From NCBI GenBank assembly GCA_023382675.1, contig JAHDWN010000037.1, forward strand, positions 1 through 62,204: a stretch of 62,204 bases of DNA, written 5' to 3'. Every line of letters begins with the position of its first letter. Positions within the stretch are counted from its first letter, which is position 1. Positions 46,263 to 54,917 of this stretch are shown in pieces. Source of the stretch: Anaerolineae bacterium. Its GTDB lineage: Bacteria > Chloroflexota > Anaerolineae > Aggregatilineales > Phototrophicaceae. The notes under the pieces are model-generated. The model searched no databases. It saw nothing but the letters and a program-made list of their open reading frames with translations, and was not told where the DNA came from. The position numbers were made by a program, and so were the translations under genes.

Positions 46263-46549
46263 TGATGTACTCCATTTCTCTTCCTGCATTTTGATGTTCG
46301 ATAAATCAACTGCGTTCCGATTGCAGCTTTTGCTCAATGCCCACCCTGCGTTTTGTTCAGGCGCTGGGATTACACAGAATTGCTGCATCGGTTCAGGCGA
46401 CGAAACCGGAACTTCTTCTATGAGCTGACTCTTGCCAGATGGGCAGCCGGTCTAACCCCGAATCGGAACAAATCGTGGATTCGGCTCGCTGTGCTATACT
46501 TTCGGTACTTTAGGGCAACGCCATTAATCCATCATTATCTGGTGCGACA

Positions 46550-49540
46550 TTGGCTGGACTGGTTTTTTCTCTTCTCGGTTCATTGCAGATTGAGCATCGC
46601 CGTTTGGGAGAGATCAGTCTCACCAACCGCAAGGCAATCGGACTGCTTGCCTATCTTCTAGTCGAGTCGGATCACGCGCACAGCCGTGAATTCCTGCTTG
46701 GCTTGTTGTGGCCCGACTTGCCGACCGCTGCCGCGCAAAACAATCTCCGCGTGACCTGGGCACAGCTTCAGAAAGCCCTCGGAACGAGCGCCTCAGACGA
46801 GCAACCAACCCTGATCGGCGACCGGCTCGCCCTAGGCTTCAATCCGCTCAGCGACCACGAACTGGATGTGACCCGCTTTCGGGGATTGACTGAGGAATGC
46901 CGCCTCCATCCGCACCCCGACCCACAGGATTGCTCGGAATGTGCCGCACGCCTGACTGAGGCGCTCGATTTGGTGCGTGGCGATTTTTTGGACGAATTCT
47001 CGCTTGCCAATTGCTTGCAGTTCGACGAGTGGCTCCTCACACAGCGCCAACGCTTCCAGGTGCAGGTGATGGCGGCGCTGGAACAGCTTGCTGCATTTCA
47101 TGAACGCGCGGACCAACTGGCTGCAGCCGAACGCACCACACGCCGTCTGCTCGAATATGACCCGCTGAGCGAATCCGCCTATCGTCAGTTGATGCGCGTG
47201 CTTGCGCGGGCGGATCAGCGCAGCGCCGCACTGGATGTCTACGAAACATGTCGCCGAGTGCTGGCAACCGAGCTTGGACTGGCGCCGGCGGTTGAAACGG
47301 TGATACTTGCCGAACAGATCCGCGCCCTCGCACCGTTCGAATCGCATTCGACTCAAACTGGTCTTCCGCCCGTTCTTACGCGCTTTTTGGGTCGCCGGCG
47401 AGAGTCCGCCCACCTGGTCGATCTTCTGTCACGTCGAACAGTCAGGCTAGTGACATTGACTGGGCCAGGTGGCGTCGGCAAGACACGCCTGGCGATCGAG
47501 GTTGCCCACCGCATGGCAGGCGTACTCGCCCAGGACATCTGTCTCGTCGAATTGGCGGGCGTTACTGATGGAAACGCTGTGGACGACGCGGTCGCGGCGG
47601 CGTTGCGTTTGCCGACCAGCACCGGTCGCTCGTCTACCGGTGCAATTTTGGATTACCTGCGCGACAAGACCGTGCTTCTAGTACTGGACAATTGCGAACA
47701 CCTGGCGAAAGCGTGCGCGCGCCTCGTCCAAATGCTCTGCAAAGGCGCCGCAGGTCTGACTGTACTTGCCACGAGCCGCATCCCGCTTCACCTGGCAGAG
47801 GAGCACGTCATACGGCTGCAACCATTTGCCATCCCGCCAATCAACGGCGCGGAACAGCTCACGGTTGCGGACTTGCTGAGCTTTGACTCGGTTCAGCTAT
47901 TCACAGACCGCGCCACGCAATCGCTGCTGAACTTCGCGCTCACCGACGCGAATGTTCTGGCGGTTGCCCGTATCTGCCAACAGCTTGACGGTCTCCCCCT
48001 GGCAATCGAAATCGCCGCCGCGCAGGTCCGCACGCTGCCAATCAAAGCGATCGCTGAACGGCTGGACCACCGCTTCGCCTGGCTGAACAGGCAAACGACC
48101 GAGATCCTGCTGCGCCAGCGCACATTGCACACTCTGATTGACTGGTCCTACGGACTCTTGAGCGCCCAGGAGCGCTTGGTATTGCGCCGATTAGCGGTCT
48201 TTGCCGGTGGATGGACATTGGATGCCGCCGAGGCGGTCAGCGCACCGGGTGAGCCGTGCGCCGAGGTGCTCGCGGCGTTGGTTGACCACTCGCTGGTGGT
48301 GTTCGGAAATGATGCCGAGCGCATGCGCTACAGTATGCACGAGACCATCCGCCAGTTTGCGCAGGAAGAGCTGCGCGCCAGCGATCAGGAGGCAACTGCG
48401 CTGGAACGGCATGCCCGTTACTATGCGCAGCTCGTCTCTCATGCGGCAGAGAACGGGGCGGGGCAAACGCTGCCCGAACGACTGCGTACTGTGAAGGATG
48501 ACCACGATAACCTGCGACGCGCGTTCGAGTGGTTACTTACTCATGATCACGATCAGGCACTTGCCCTAGTCGCACAGTTGGGTACGAATCTAAAGTTCTG
48601 GGAACTGCGCGGATTTTTCCAGGAAGGTCGCCGCTGGCTCCAACGCGCATTGGAAGAAACTCAGGGGTTGGGTTCGATCCAACGGGCGCAAGCTCTGCTG
48701 GCCGCAGCCGAGTTATCCTCGGCGATCTCCGATTTTGATTATGGGTTGCAGTGTGCTCGACAAGCTCAGGAGTTGTTTCAAGAACTTGGTGATCAGCGGG
48801 GGGAGATAGATGCTCGGTTGCTGTATTGCGATCTGTCTCGTTACGCAGGCGAACTCGTGCATCTACAAAAGCAGATCGAAGAAGCGCTGCGGATGGCCGA
48901 GCAACTATCTTATACGGCTGGGATGGCGAAAGGCAAACAGTTACTGGCAATAAATAGTGTATATTCGACCGGTGACAGTGAAGCAGCAATTCAGTATGAA
49001 CTTCCGAGTGTTGCGCTGTGGCGCGGATTAGACAGCCCGTTTGAACTCGCAACGGCCCTTAACCTTCTTGGCGCAGACTTGTCCGAGATAGGCCAATACG
49101 CGGCAGCTAGACAGGCATTGCTCGAATGCCGGGATATCTATCAATCGCTGGGCTACCTGCGCGGCGTTGCCTTGGCCATGCATAATTTGGGATGCATCGC
49201 TCAAGCGATAGGAGAATATGCGAAGGCACGGGAATTACTCTGCGAATCGCTGCGCATTCGTCGCCAGTTGGGACTGCTGCGAGGATATGCCTACTCATTT
49301 GAACAAATCGCCCAGATCAATGAATTAGAAGAGCGCTATGAACAAGCAGTTCAGCTTCTAGCGGTTGCCGAAACCTTGCGTGTTCGCATTGGAGCGCCAC
49401 TTGAGCAAATAGAGCGGAAAGAAAAAGACGATGCTTTGATGAGACTGCGCACTCAACTTGGAGATACCATGTTTGAATTGGAATGGGCAAAAGGTGCGAC
49501 GATGACCACCGAGCAAGCAATCACGCTCGCGCTGAGTTGA
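46550..49540 (+). CDS. AfsR/SARP-like regulator with BTAD, NB-ARC ATPase and TPR domains
   Basis: 996 residues from TTG 46550, with no better start nearby. Residues 1-~95 form a winged-helix-like DNA-binding region, 95-260 a BTAD domain (FDEWLLTQRQRFQVQVMAALE, YDPLSESAYRQLMRVLARAD) and 295-600 an STAND/NB-ARC ATPase with P-loop TGPGGVGKT (about 303), Walker B VLLVLDNCEHL and GLPLAIEIAA. TPR-like helices follow (about 640-980). Such regulators switch on when ligand and ATP drive oligomerisation, often for secondary metabolism or stress. It is divergent from the surface-protein gene. Confidence 0.88.
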   Translation: MAGLVFSLLGSLQIEHRRLGEISLTNRKAIGLLAYLLVESDHAHSREFLLGLLWPDLPTAAAQNNLRVTWAQLQKALGTSASDEQPTLIGDRLALGFNPLSDHELDVTRFRGLTEECRLHPHPDPQDCSECAARLTEALDLVRGDFLDEFSLANCLQFDEWLLTQRQRFQVQVMAALEQLAAFHERADQLAAAERTTRRLLEYDPLSESAYRQLMRVLARADQRSAALDVYETCRRVLATELGLAPAVETVILAEQIRALAPFESHSTQTGLPPVLTRFLGRRRESAHLVDLLSRRTVRLVTLTGPGGVGKTRLAIEVAHRMAGVLAQDICLVELAGVTDGNAVDDAVAAALRLPTSTGRSSTGAILDYLRDKTVLLVLDNCEHLAKACARLVQMLCKGAAGLTVLATSRIPLHLAEEHVIRLQPFAIPPINGAEQLTVADLLSFDSVQLFTDRATQSLLNFALTDANVLAVARICQQLDGLPLAIEIAAAQVRTLPIKAIAERLDHRFAWLNRQTTEILLRQRTLHTLIDWSYGLLSAQERLVLRRLAVFAGGWTLDAAEAVSAPGEPCAEVLAALVDHSLVVFGNDAERMRYSMHETIRQFAQEELRASDQEATALERHARYYAQLVSHAAENGAGQTLPERLRTVKDDHDNLRRAFEWLLTHDHDQALALVAQLGTNLKFWELRGFFQEGRRWLQRALEETQGLGSIQRAQALLAAAELSSAISDFDYGLQCARQAQELFQELGDQRGEIDARLLYCDLSRYAGELVHLQKQIEEALRMAEQLSYTAGMAKGKQLLAINSVYSTGDSEAAIQYELPSVALWRGLDSPFELATALNLLGADLSEIGQYAAARQALLECRDIYQSLGYLRGVALAMHNLGCIAQAIGEYAKARELLCESLRIRRQLGLLRGYAYSFEQIAQINELEERYEQAVQLLAVAETLRVRIGAPLEQIERKEKDDALMRLRTQLGDTMFELEWAKGATMTTEQAITLALS

Positions 49541-49690
49541 GCGAATTTGCGCCCTGGTTCAAGGAGGGTAATCTTCAAGACCCGTTGAAGAAACCGAACT
49601 TTGCTAAGTCTTGTGCAGCTAATGGCCTCTTGTTGGTGCGTTGGCGTCTGAGGAAGATTGATCGCCCTGTAGGTCTCAATGTGTTGAATT

Positions 49691-49772
49691 TGGGGAAGGA
49701 GGGACTCGAACCCTCACCTCGTGAGAGACATGATCCTAAGTCATGCGCGTCTGCCAATTCCGCCACTCCCCC
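49691..49772 (-). tRNA. tRNA-Leu (anticodon UAG)
   Basis: On the - strand an 82-base cloverleaf starts GGGGGAG and ends CTTCCCC plus discriminator A. The anticodon stem CATGA/TCATG frames the loop CTTAGGA, giving anticodon TAG. There is a long class II variable arm and a T arm GAGGG-TTCGAGT-CCCTC. CCA is not encoded. Its 3' end is duplicated at 44486-44504. Confidence 0.93.
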
Positions 49773-49935
49773 GATGCGGGGTTCATTATAACGGCAAGCT
49801 GACCTCACCTCAAGACCGATAGGTGTGCCAGTCAAACGTCCTTCAAATAGACGCTTCCAGCGGCCCATTTCTTCTGCTGATATCTCGTAAAACATGCACA
49901 ATGTCATGAGATTTCCGTGCGAAATAACGAATTTC

Positions 49936-49965
49936 TTGACAGCGCCATTCGGATCATGATATCTT
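49936..49965 (+). promoter_or_regulatory. Promoter of the LacI locus
   Basis: TTGACA at 49936-49941 and a TGATATCTT extended -10 (hexamer TATCTT at 49960-49965, 18-base spacer). The predicted start near 49972 abuts the palindromic operator. Confidence 0.6.
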
Positions 49966-49974
49966 GGTTATGAC

Positions 49975-49994
49975 CTCTGGGAGCGCTCCCAGAG
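49975..49994. promoter_or_regulatory. LacI-family operator
   Basis: CTCTGGGAGCGCTCCCAGAG, a perfect 20-base palindrome centred on CG as is usual for LacI-family sites. It lies at the start of transcription, 27 bases before the lacI gene, indicating autorepression and control of anything read from this promoter. Confidence 0.82.
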
Positions 49995-50021
49995 TAATAC
50001 TAATAGATTGGGGCGTTTGTT

Positions 50022-51026
50022 TTGAATCTCGAAGATATTGCGAAAAAAGCCGGCGTATCAAGATCGACGGTGTCGCGCGTTATCAATAATGAGCGTTATG
50101 TCAGTCAGCCCGTTCGTCAGCGGGTGCTGGACGTTATTGAACGCGAGCAATTCCAGCCTAACCCGGCGGCGCGTGCGCTGGTGACGCGCCGGTCGAATAT
50201 CATCGGCGTTTCCATTCCCCAGACGTCGAATGTCTTTTTTGGCGATAACTCTTATTTTCCGATGCTGCTCCAGGGGATCGCGGAAGCCGTAAATTGCCTC
50301 GATTATGCGATGCTCCTCTGGCTGGCAGAATCGCACGAAGTCCGGGACACGTTTGCCAAACGCGTCGTCCGTCACCGCCAGCCTGATGGCCTGCTGCTGA
50401 CCTCCGTGACTGACGATGACCCCCTGTTTAACCACCTCTTGCAGCGAAATCGACACTTCGTGATGGTCGAGTCGCCGCCCCGGCATCAAGACAGGGTCAG
50501 CTACGTCACCGTCGATAACGTGCGTGCTGCCGAAATCGCCGTCAATCATCTGATCGAAATTGGCCGGCGGCGCATCGCGACCATCACCGGTCAGATCAAC
50601 ATCCGCGACGCCAGCGAGCGTCTCACCGGATATACGAATGCCCTGCAAGCCGCCGGCCTGCCCATCGATGACAGCCTGATCTTCTATGGAAGATTCGACC
50701 GCGCGCAGGGTTATCAGGGGATGCGCCAGCTTCTGCAGTATCAGCCGGACGCGGTTTTTGCGGGTGGTGATACCGCTGCGATTGGCGCGATCGCCGCCCT
50801 GAAGGAAGCAGGGGTGCGCGTACCTGAAGATGTCGCCGTCATCGGTTTCGATGATCTCGATGTTGCCGTGCAAGCTAATCTGACGACGATCCGCCATTCA
50901 GTTCAAACTGTTGGTTCTACTGCTGCTCGTCTCTTGATCGACATCATAGAAGGGCGGCTTGAACACCCACACCACATCGTTCTGCCGACCGAGTTGGTCA
51001 TTCGCGGATCAACCGTGCCGGTGTGA
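50022..51026 (+). CDS. LacI-family transcriptional regulator
   Basis: 334 residues from TTG 50022 (NLEDIAKKAGVSRSTVSRVINN); no ATG is available in frame. The N-terminal HTH is classical, followed by the hinge PNPAARALVTRR and a Peripla_BP_3 sugar-binding core (VDNVRAAEIAVNHLIEIGRRRIATITG, AVIGFDDLDVAVQANLTTI). Bound sugar should release it from the operator at 49975. It heads a carbohydrate uptake and hydrolysis locus. Confidence 0.94.
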   Translation: MNLEDIAKKAGVSRSTVSRVINNERYVSQPVRQRVLDVIEREQFQPNPAARALVTRRSNIIGVSIPQTSNVFFGDNSYFPMLLQGIAEAVNCLDYAMLLWLAESHEVRDTFAKRVVRHRQPDGLLLTSVTDDDPLFNHLLQRNRHFVMVESPPRHQDRVSYVTVDNVRAAEIAVNHLIEIGRRRIATITGQINIRDASERLTGYTNALQAAGLPIDDSLIFYGRFDRAQGYQGMRQLLQYQPDAVFAGGDTAAIGAIAALKEAGVRVPEDVAVIGFDDLDVAVQANLTTIRHSVQTVGSTAARLLIDIIEGRLEHPHHIVLPTELVIRGSTVPV

Positions 51027-51112
51027 TAAGGAGGTAGTCTATAAAGAAACGCACTGTGTCTCCCAGACTGTTCGGCGTTTTGTAGGACTTGTTCGCTTAT
51101 AGAGGGAATCTC

Positions 51113-52501
51113 ATGACTAAAAAGAGTGTTGTGTTTCTTCTGCTAGTCGTCGCGTCCATGGCGCTGCTGATTGCGCCCGTGGCTGCGCAGTCACCCGTCA
51201 CCATCACGTGGTTCGTCGGTCTCGGCACCGGCACCAACGACCAGCAGATTGAGGCTGAAAATCAGGTTGTGGCTGACTTCAACGCCAGCCATCCAGACAT
51301 CAATCTGGAGATCAACATTGCCCCGAGCTTTGAGACCGCAGTCGATACCATCAGCACGTTGATCGCTGCTGGAACGCCCCCCGACATCGTCGGGCCGGTT
51401 GGCGTTGGCGGCTCGAATCGCTATGAGTGGCTCGACCTGAAACCCCTGATCGATTCGACGGGCTATGACCTGAGCGGTTTTGATCCCGACTTGCTCAAGC
51501 TGTATGAGACCACCAACGGCGGTTACAGCGCGATTCCGTTCGCGATCTTCCCGACCATTGTCTACTTCAATCGTGACCTGTTCGACGAAGCCGGACTGAA
51601 CTATCCGCCCCAGGCTTTCGACGAAATGTACGTGATGCCCGATGGCAGCGAAGTCGAGTGGAATTACAACACCGTCGCCGAAATCGCCAAGCTGTTGACG
51701 GTCGACGCTAATGGCAACGACGCGAGCATGGATGAATTCGATCCGGACAATATCGTCCAGTTCGGTCTCAACTTCCAGTGGGCGCGCATCCGCCTGATGT
51801 GGTCGGACTTCCAACCGGAATCCTCGTACTACAACTGGGACACCGGCACGGTTTCGGTGCCCGATAGCTGGCGCGAAGCCACTCACTGGCTGTGGAACGG
51901 CCTGTGGGGCGACCACTTCATCCCGACCCGCACCTACGCGGTGAGCGATGCTTTCGGCGCGGGCAGCGACAATGTCTTCCAGACCGGCAAGATCGCCATG
52001 GCGATTGTCCCGCTCTGGTACACCTGCTGCATTGGTGACAGCGTTGGCAACTTCGAGTGGGATTTCGCCGTCGTTCCGAAGTCGCTTGACGGCGAGTATC
52101 ACGTGGCGATGGATGCCGACACCTTCCGTATCACCGTCGGCAGCCAGCATCCGGAAGAGGCCTTCACGGTCATCAGCTACCTGCTTGACGAAGCTGTGCC
52201 GACCCTGGCCCCGACCTATGGCGCTTTCCCGGCGCGTGCCAACTACCAGCAGGACTGGATCGACTCCAAGAGTGCGCAGTATGACTGGGGTGTGAACTGG
52301 CAAGTTGCCGTGGACAGCATCCCGTATGTCAACCCCGCTGGCGCACACCACGAATCGAATCTGCCGAACTGGGCGCAGGTCTACGATCGTGAATACGCAT
52401 TGCAGACACTGATGGAAGGCGACACGGGCGCAACGATGGATGTCGATGCCGAACTCGACACCTTTGTAGCGGACGTTCAGCAAATTACGGAGCAGCAATA
52501 A
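51113..52501 (+). CDS. Extracellular solute-binding protein family 1 (carbohydrate)
   Basis: 462 residues from ATG 51113, 7 bases after AGGG. The signal peptide runs to about AAQS (residue 27), without a lipobox Cys. The mature SBP_bac_1 fold shows ITWFVGLGTG, AAGTPPDIVGPVGV, IPFAIFPTIVYFNRDLFDEAG and a C-terminal lobe rich in aromatic residues, typical of oligosaccharide binding. It feeds the two permeases downstream. No ATPase gene is present in the locus, so a shared MsiK-like ATPase elsewhere is expected. Confidence 0.93.
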   Translation: MTKKSVVFLLLVVASMALLIAPVAAQSPVTITWFVGLGTGTNDQQIEAENQVVADFNASHPDINLEINIAPSFETAVDTISTLIAAGTPPDIVGPVGVGGSNRYEWLDLKPLIDSTGYDLSGFDPDLLKLYETTNGGYSAIPFAIFPTIVYFNRDLFDEAGLNYPPQAFDEMYVMPDGSEVEWNYNTVAEIAKLLTVDANGNDASMDEFDPDNIVQFGLNFQWARIRLMWSDFQPESSYYNWDTGTVSVPDSWREATHWLWNGLWGDHFIPTRTYAVSDAFGAGSDNVFQTGKIAMAIVPLWYTCCIGDSVGNFEWDFAVVPKSLDGEYHVAMDADTFRITVGSQHPEEAFTVISYLLDEAVPTLAPTYGAFPARANYQQDWIDSKSAQYDWGVNWQVAVDSIPYVNPAGAHHESNLPNWAQVYDREYALQTLMEGDTGATMDVDAELDTFVADVQQITEQQ

Positions 52502-52523
52502 CAAGCTGCTGAAGCATGAATAC

Positions 52524-52551
52524 GTGGAGGCGCACAACTGTGCGCCTCTAC
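52524..52551 (+). terminator. Hairpin after the binding-protein gene
   Basis: GTGGAGGCGCAC and GTGCGCCTCTAC form a 12-position stem (one G-T) with a 4-base loop, 22 bases past the stop. A weaker CCTAAA/TTTAGG pairing follows. It probably limits read-through into the permease genes and protects the binding-protein mRNA. Confidence 0.55.
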
Positions 52552-52654
52552 CCTAAATGTAGACTTGTTGTTTTAGGATGAGATAGGATTTCATAAAGTA
52601 CTCTTTTGGATCAGATCAAATCTAGTTAGGCGATATCGGTTGGAGGTTGGAGGT

Positions 52655-53620
52655 ATGGCAACAGTCGATCAAATCAGCGCCACAGCGGCCAGAGGCGCGA
52701 TGCTATCCGCGCCGCAGGGGCGCGCAACGTCGCTGGCACAACAACAGCGTCGCTGGGGATGGATTTTTCTTTCGCCCTGGATTTTCGGTTTTATCGTATT
52801 CACGGCTGCGCCCGTTGTTGCTTCACTAGTTTTCACCTTCACCGATTTCAATTTGGCGAATGCCGAGATTACCTTTGTCGGCCTCCAGAACTGGCAGAAG
52901 CTGTTCACCGATCCATTGACGCTGACAGCTTTAGGCGTAACCCTCCGCTTTGCCGTCCTCGCCGTCCCCTTTGGGATCTTAATGCCGCTTGGGTTGGCAA
53001 CGCTGCTCAACTCCAAGTACCTGGTGGGCAAGCGGCTGTGGCGCACCCTCTTCTATATGCCGTACATCGTGCCGGTGGTCTCATCCGTCTTCATCTGGCA
53101 GAGCTTCCTGAACGGTCAGAACGGCTGGCTGAACCGGATTCTGACGATGGTCGGGTTTGATCCGCCGAACTGGATCCAGGACGAACGCTGGATTCTGCCG
53201 GCGCTGATCCTGATTGGCACCTGGGGGGTGGGCAACGCCATGCTCACGATCCTGGCAACCATGCAGGGCGTGCCGACCGAGCTCTACGAAGCGGCGGCAG
53301 TCGATGGCGCCAATGCGTGGGTGAAATGGCGACGCATCACTCTGCCGATGATTTCGCCGGTCATCTTCTATAATCTGGTACTCAGCGTCATCGGCTTGAT
53401 GCGCTACTTCGAAGTGCCCTACATCATTACCTACGGCACCGGACGACCAGGAACCTCCGCTTACTTCTACAATATGCACCTCTACAAAACCGCCTTCACC
53501 TATGCCGACATGGGCTATGGTGCAGCGCTCGCCTGGTTGATTTTCATCGTATCCATGGCTTTGACCATCATCTTGTTTGCCAGCGCCCGCCACTGGGTCT
53601 ATTACGCAAGTGGAGATTAG
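52655..53620 (+). CDS. Sugar ABC transporter permease (MalF/UgpA type)
   Basis: 321 residues from ATG 52655, with the first GGAGG of a duplicated pair 8 bases upstream. It has six TM helices after a cytoplasmic N-tail. The cytoplasmic EAA loop is present as YEAAAVDGANAWVKWRRITLPMISPV. It pairs with the permease at 53624, 3 bases downstream. CUT1 family, importing oligosaccharides. Confidence 0.93.
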   Translation: MATVDQISATAARGAMLSAPQGRATSLAQQQRRWGWIFLSPWIFGFIVFTAAPVVASLVFTFTDFNLANAEITFVGLQNWQKLFTDPLTLTALGVTLRFAVLAVPFGILMPLGLATLLNSKYLVGKRLWRTLFYMPYIVPVVSSVFIWQSFLNGQNGWLNRILTMVGFDPPNWIQDERWILPALILIGTWGVGNAMLTILATMQGVPTELYEAAAVDGANAWVKWRRITLPMISPVIFYNLVLSVIGLMRYFEVPYIITYGTGRPGTSAYFYNMHLYKTAFTYADMGYGAALAWLIFIVSMALTIILFASARHWVYYASGD

Positions 53621-53623
53621 ACA

Positions 53624-54706
53624 ATGGCAACTGCAACCTACTCAAAAGCGGTCAATACCTCGCCCTATTATTCAGTCCAGTTGCGGCGCTTTGGCACCTA
53701 TTCCATCATCACCCTGCTGACGTTTGCGGTGGCGTTCGCTTTCCTGCTGCCATTCGCCAACATGGCCCTGATGTCAGTCAAGACCCCGGAACAAATCACC
53801 GCCAGCGCCACCGGCCTGATCTGGCCGATGGAAGCGGCCGTCTTCAATTATGAGGGTGAGGACTATACAATCTACAACGTCCCGACCGAGGATGGCGTTG
53901 TTCATCAATGGGCGTTGGTGAATAAAGGCCGCCGGACCAGTGAGTTTGTTGACCCTGCCAACCCCGATGCAGGTTTGATCCCATGGGAGGGCAATTGGCG
54001 TGGTCTTTCCGAGGTGAGCAGCCTGCGCCCGCATTTCGAGAACTTCGGCATCGCCTGGGATATGATTGACTTCCCGCTGTTGTTCCGCAACACGGTGACG
54101 ATTGCCGTGATTGGGATGATCGGGACGCTGTTATCCAGTATCTGCGTAGCCTATGCGTTCGCGCGCTTCCCGATCCCCGGCAAGAACATGCTGTTCATTA
54201 TCCTCATCGGCACGATCATTTTGCCCAGCCAGGTGACATTGATCCCGACCTATGCCTTCTTTGCCAAGATCGGCTGGACAGGGACGTGGCTGCCACTGAT
54301 CGTGCCGCATTTCTTCGCCAACGCTTACAACGTCTTCCTGCTGCGCCAGTTCTTCATGACTTTGCCGCGCGAACTGGACGAGGCAGCGATGATTGACGGC
54401 GCCAACCCGATGCAGGTGCTGCTGAGGATCATCATTCCGCAATCGTGGGCGGCCATCGTCGCGGTCGGCCTGTTCCACTTCGTCTTTGCCTGGAACGATT
54501 ACTTCAACCCGTTGATCTATCTGCTCGGCAAGCCGAATCTGCAAGTCATTTCGGTGGGCGTCCAAATCTTCAACTACCAATATGGGCCGCGACCGCAGTT
54601 GGTGCAGGCGACTTCGTTGATGGCGCTCGTCTTGCCGCTGGTCATCTTCTTCTTCGCCCAGAAGACATTCATGCGGGGCGTCGTGATCACGGGCGTCGAA
54701 AAATAA
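53624..54706 (+). CDS. Sugar ABC transporter permease (MalG type) with external insertion
   Basis: 360 residues, six TM helices. The EAA loop is DEAAMIDGANPMQVLLRIIIPQSW. Between TM1 and TM2 there is an insertion of ~90 residues (about 65-150) rich in Asp, Glu and Trp, unlike the short loop of MalG; some CUT1 permeases of actinobacterial and Chloroflexota type have such an external domain. It may contact the binding protein. It ends the transport operon just before an intrinsic terminator. Confidence 0.93.
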   Translation: MATATYSKAVNTSPYYSVQLRRFGTYSIITLLTFAVAFAFLLPFANMALMSVKTPEQITASATGLIWPMEAAVFNYEGEDYTIYNVPTEDGVVHQWALVNKGRRTSEFVDPANPDAGLIPWEGNWRGLSEVSSLRPHFENFGIAWDMIDFPLLFRNTVTIAVIGMIGTLLSSICVAYAFARFPIPGKNMLFIILIGTIILPSQVTLIPTYAFFAKIGWTGTWLPLIVPHFFANAYNVFLLRQFFMTLPRELDEAAMIDGANPMQVLLRIIIPQSWAAIVAVGLFHFVFAWNDYFNPLIYLLGKPNLQVISVGVQIFNYQYGPRPQLVQATSLMALVLPLVIFFFAQKTFMRGVVITGVEK

Positions 54707-54719
54707 GCAGCACGCGCAG

Positions 54720-54743
54720 CCTGGCATCTGCTCTGATGCCAGG
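54720..54743 (+). terminator. Intrinsic terminator of the transporter operon
   Basis: CCTGGCATC and GATGCCAGG, a 9-bp stem with a 6-base loop, followed by ATGTTTTTAT. It begins 13 bases after the permease stop, so the glycoside hydrolase gene is a separate transcript or depends on read-through. Confidence 0.85.
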
Positions 54744-54917
54744 ATGTTTTTATCCCGGGTGAACAAGGCCGGGTGATAAGGCGATGTCCACGTGAGCGAT
54801 TTCGGCGTGGGTGAATTGCGCCCTGCGGTCGAACGTTAATGATCACGAAGACCTCCCGGTCAAGCGCGGCGCGCAGCAGTGCGTGCGATTCATGATCATC
54901 TATTGGGAGGACATGTT

